From Thalassospira profundimaris WP0211 (GTDB lineage: Bacteria > Pseudomonadota > Alphaproteobacteria > Rhodospirillales > Thalassospiraceae): a stretch of DNA of 64,000 nucleotides. The notes under the pieces were generated by a model. The model was not told the origin of the DNA. It searched no databases and saw nothing but the letters and a program-made list of their open reading frames with translations. The first letter of the stretch is position 1. The number at the start of each line of letters is the position of its first letter. Where the stretch lies: NCBI RefSeq assembly GCF_000300275.1, contig NZ_AMRN01000006.1, positions 1 through 64,000 on the forward strand. The letters are read 5' to 3'. This document shows positions 63,866 to 64,000 of the stretch, piece after piece. A program made the translations under genes and the position numbers.

Positions 63866-64000
63866 CTACTCGTCCATCGCTTCCTTGAAATGGCGACGAC
63901 AGACCGGGACATAACGATCATTCCCACCGATTTCAACCTGTGCACCTTCTCGGACAGGTTTGCCATCTTCATCAACCCGCAAAACCATGCCGGCTTTACG
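63866..64000 (-). CDS. tdk: Thymidine kinase, C-terminal fragment
   Basis: Only the last 44 residues lie in the window; the gene continues past the right edge. The visible part ([18 protein letters not shown], then [19 protein letters not shown]) is the C-terminal zinc-lasso part of type II thymidine kinase, with the second zinc-binding pair in PVCRRHF. Tdk phosphorylates thymidine and deoxyuridine for salvage. It was found by translating this region, since no complete frame covers it. Confidence 0.8.
   Translation of the reverse strand, partial: RKAGMVLRVDEDGKPVREGAQVEIGGNDRYVPVCRRHFKEAMDE

Overview
The window looks like chromosome of a free-living marine alphaproteobacterium of the Rhodospirillales, most like Thalassospira. 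This is inference from gene families and codon usage, not a database match. Nearly every gene is a housekeeping, transport or regulatory gene. I see no insertion sequence, integrase, phage module or CRISPR array.

Layout. 1-5.5 kb: end of a tRNA (probably Asn), a small unknown protein, a Pat/PatZ-type protein acetyltransferase, a MerR regulator and a beta-helix protein. 5.6-11 kb (minus strand): a cobalamin-riboswitch-controlled ECF metal importer (NikK-like, CbiM/NikM, NikL-like, CbiQ, CbiO) followed by an MFS carrier with a histidine-rich tail. 11-21 kb: DUF924, a TrpD2/YbiB-like protein, YaaA, a parvulin, DUF1491 plus an M23 peptidase, an acidic protein, DUF599, an MFS carrier, thrS and DUF4126. 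21-28 kb: a secreted TPR protein, a tail-anchored small protein, a SPOR lipoprotein, MsrA, an AllR-like IclR regulator, a duplicated membrane protein and a soluble mini-chemoreceptor. 28-32 kb: a TSUP permease, MoaB and acetoacetyl-CoA synthetase. 32-37.6 kb: the general amino-acid ABC system aapJQMP, then an orphan MlaF-like ATPase with two catalytic residues replaced.

37.6-49.7 kb is a nucleoside block. A BMP-type binding protein, an ATPase and two permeases import nucleosides, and Cdd, purine nucleoside phosphorylase and DeoA break them down, apparently as one minus-strand operon. A secreted 5'-nucleotidase diverges from it and could supply nucleosides from extracellular nucleotides. A PsuK-like kinase and a stand-alone Lrp/AsnC ligand domain follow, and a thymidine kinase fragment lies at the right edge. 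A GlpR-like DeoR repressor sits beside the block.

49.7-64 kb: a CigR-like secreted protein, the ornithine-lipid pair olsBA, a JmjC/cupin oxygenase, tRNA-Ser(GCU), a small unknown protein, a possible small RNA, a GlxA-type regulator with its MFS carrier, a large unknown protein, the pqiABC envelope lipid-transport operon, the divergent argP/lysE pair and the C-terminus of thymidine kinase.

I did not find a clearly new multi-gene system. The best leads are the nickel-type ECF architecture under a cobalamin riboswitch, the MlaF-like ATPase lacking both catalytic glutamate and switch histidine, the inverted mini-chemoreceptor, a 50-bp palindrome between yaaA and the parvulin gene, and a possible structured RNA near 54.0-54.1 kb.
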